A stretch of DNA of 14,700 nt, from NCBI GenBank assembly GCA_031278675.1, contig JAITJY010000390.1, positions 1 through 14,700 on the forward strand, given 5' to 3'. The stretch is from Bifidobacteriaceae bacterium (GTDB lineage: Bacteria > Actinomycetota > Actinomycetes > Actinomycetales > WQXJ01). Below are positions 14,592-14,700 of the stretch, one piece after another. Position numbers and translations under genes: made by a program. The notes below the pieces were generated by a model. The model was not told the origin of the DNA. It was given only the letters and a program-made list of their open reading frames with translations, and ran no database searches. Positions within the stretch are counted from its first letter, which is position 1; each line of letters begins with the position of its first letter.

Positions 14592-14700
14592 CGGACTTCG
14601 CGCGGAGTTTGGCTCCGCTGCTGGAAGAGCACGAATCTCTGGGACGGCAATTGTCGGACCCGGAGTTGCACTCGTCGGCGGGGCGGGCGCGGCGGGTGGG
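14588..14700 (+). CDS. prfA: Peptide chain release factor 1, N-terminal part
   Basis: The window ends after 37 codons. The visible start, MTDFARSLAPLLEEHESLGR followed by QLSDPELHSSAGRARRV, matches the coiled N-terminal domain of RF1 (L-L-E-E-H/L-x-x-L-x-x-x-L-x-D-P). RF1 releases peptides at UAA and UAG. The assignment is strengthened by the conserved actinobacterial order rho-rpmE-prfA. GTG 14588 was chosen because GAGGGGAG (14574-14581) lies 6 nt upstream. The catalytic GGQ motif is outside the window, so RF1 versus RF2 rests mainly on context. UAG is the most common stop in this window, making RF1 especially important to these genes. Confidence 0.85.
   Translation, partial: MTDFARSLAPLLEEHESLGRQLSDPELHSSAGRARRV

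Overview
The window comes from a high-GC Gram-positive bacterium (Actinomycetota). The basis is the very G+C-rich sequence, frequent GTG and TTG starts, an actinobacterial-type long Rho, a C+ type L31, and the gene string argS-lysA-hom-thrB-rho-rpmE-prfA, which is a well-known actinobacterial neighbourhood. Genus cannot be read from the sequence with confidence.

Layout, left to right: 1-513 is a repeat-bearing stretch with an A/C-rich leader. Then come hpf (ribosome hibernation factor, 514-1188), secA (Sec ATPase, 1243-4293), argS (4333-5994), lysA (5996-7411), a structured leader and hom (7533-8843), thrB (8849-9772), an 18-bp x 9 tandem repeat, and a HAD-family sugar-phosphate hydrolase/mutase (9947-10675). 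A structured leader and rho (10964-13042) follow, then a convergent terminator-like hairpin. On the minus strand lies a Phd/VapB-VapC toxin-antitoxin pair (13772-13100). Last are rpmE (14028-14252), a 104-bp duplicated G-rich spacer, and the first 37 codons of prfA (14588 to the window end). lysA, hom and thrB act in the aspartate-family pathway (lysine, homoserine, O-phosphohomoserine). hpf, argS, rpmE and prfA serve translation, rho serves transcription termination, and secA serves export. thrC, which often sits between hom and thrB, is absent. The HAD gene and the toxin-antitoxin pair interrupt the usual thrB-rho-rpmE order and look like accessory insertions.

The most striking structure is between antitoxin and toxin. 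Five 14-bp units each rebuild an SD-like GAGG and an overlapping stop/start ATGA. The antitoxin stop is therefore linked to the toxin start through four successive five-codon mini-ORFs (MRHGK, MRHGK, MRYDE, MRYGK), each ending in the ATGA that opens the next. This looks like a termination-reinitiation relay that could set toxin dosage. A second stop-codon-bearing minisatellite joins thrB to the HAD gene in one reading frame and holds six in-frame TAG codons. Other regulatory candidates are a SigR/SigH-type promoter (GGAAT-N18-GTT) and a two-part hairpin before rpmE, a switch-like leader before hom, a uORF and C-rich possible rut region before rho, a C-rich 22-bp repeat before hpf, and leaderless-type starts for argS, vapB and perhaps hpf. 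Short tandem repeats recur across the window, mostly at gene junctions or in disordered linkers, and TAG is the stop in 8 of 11 complete genes.
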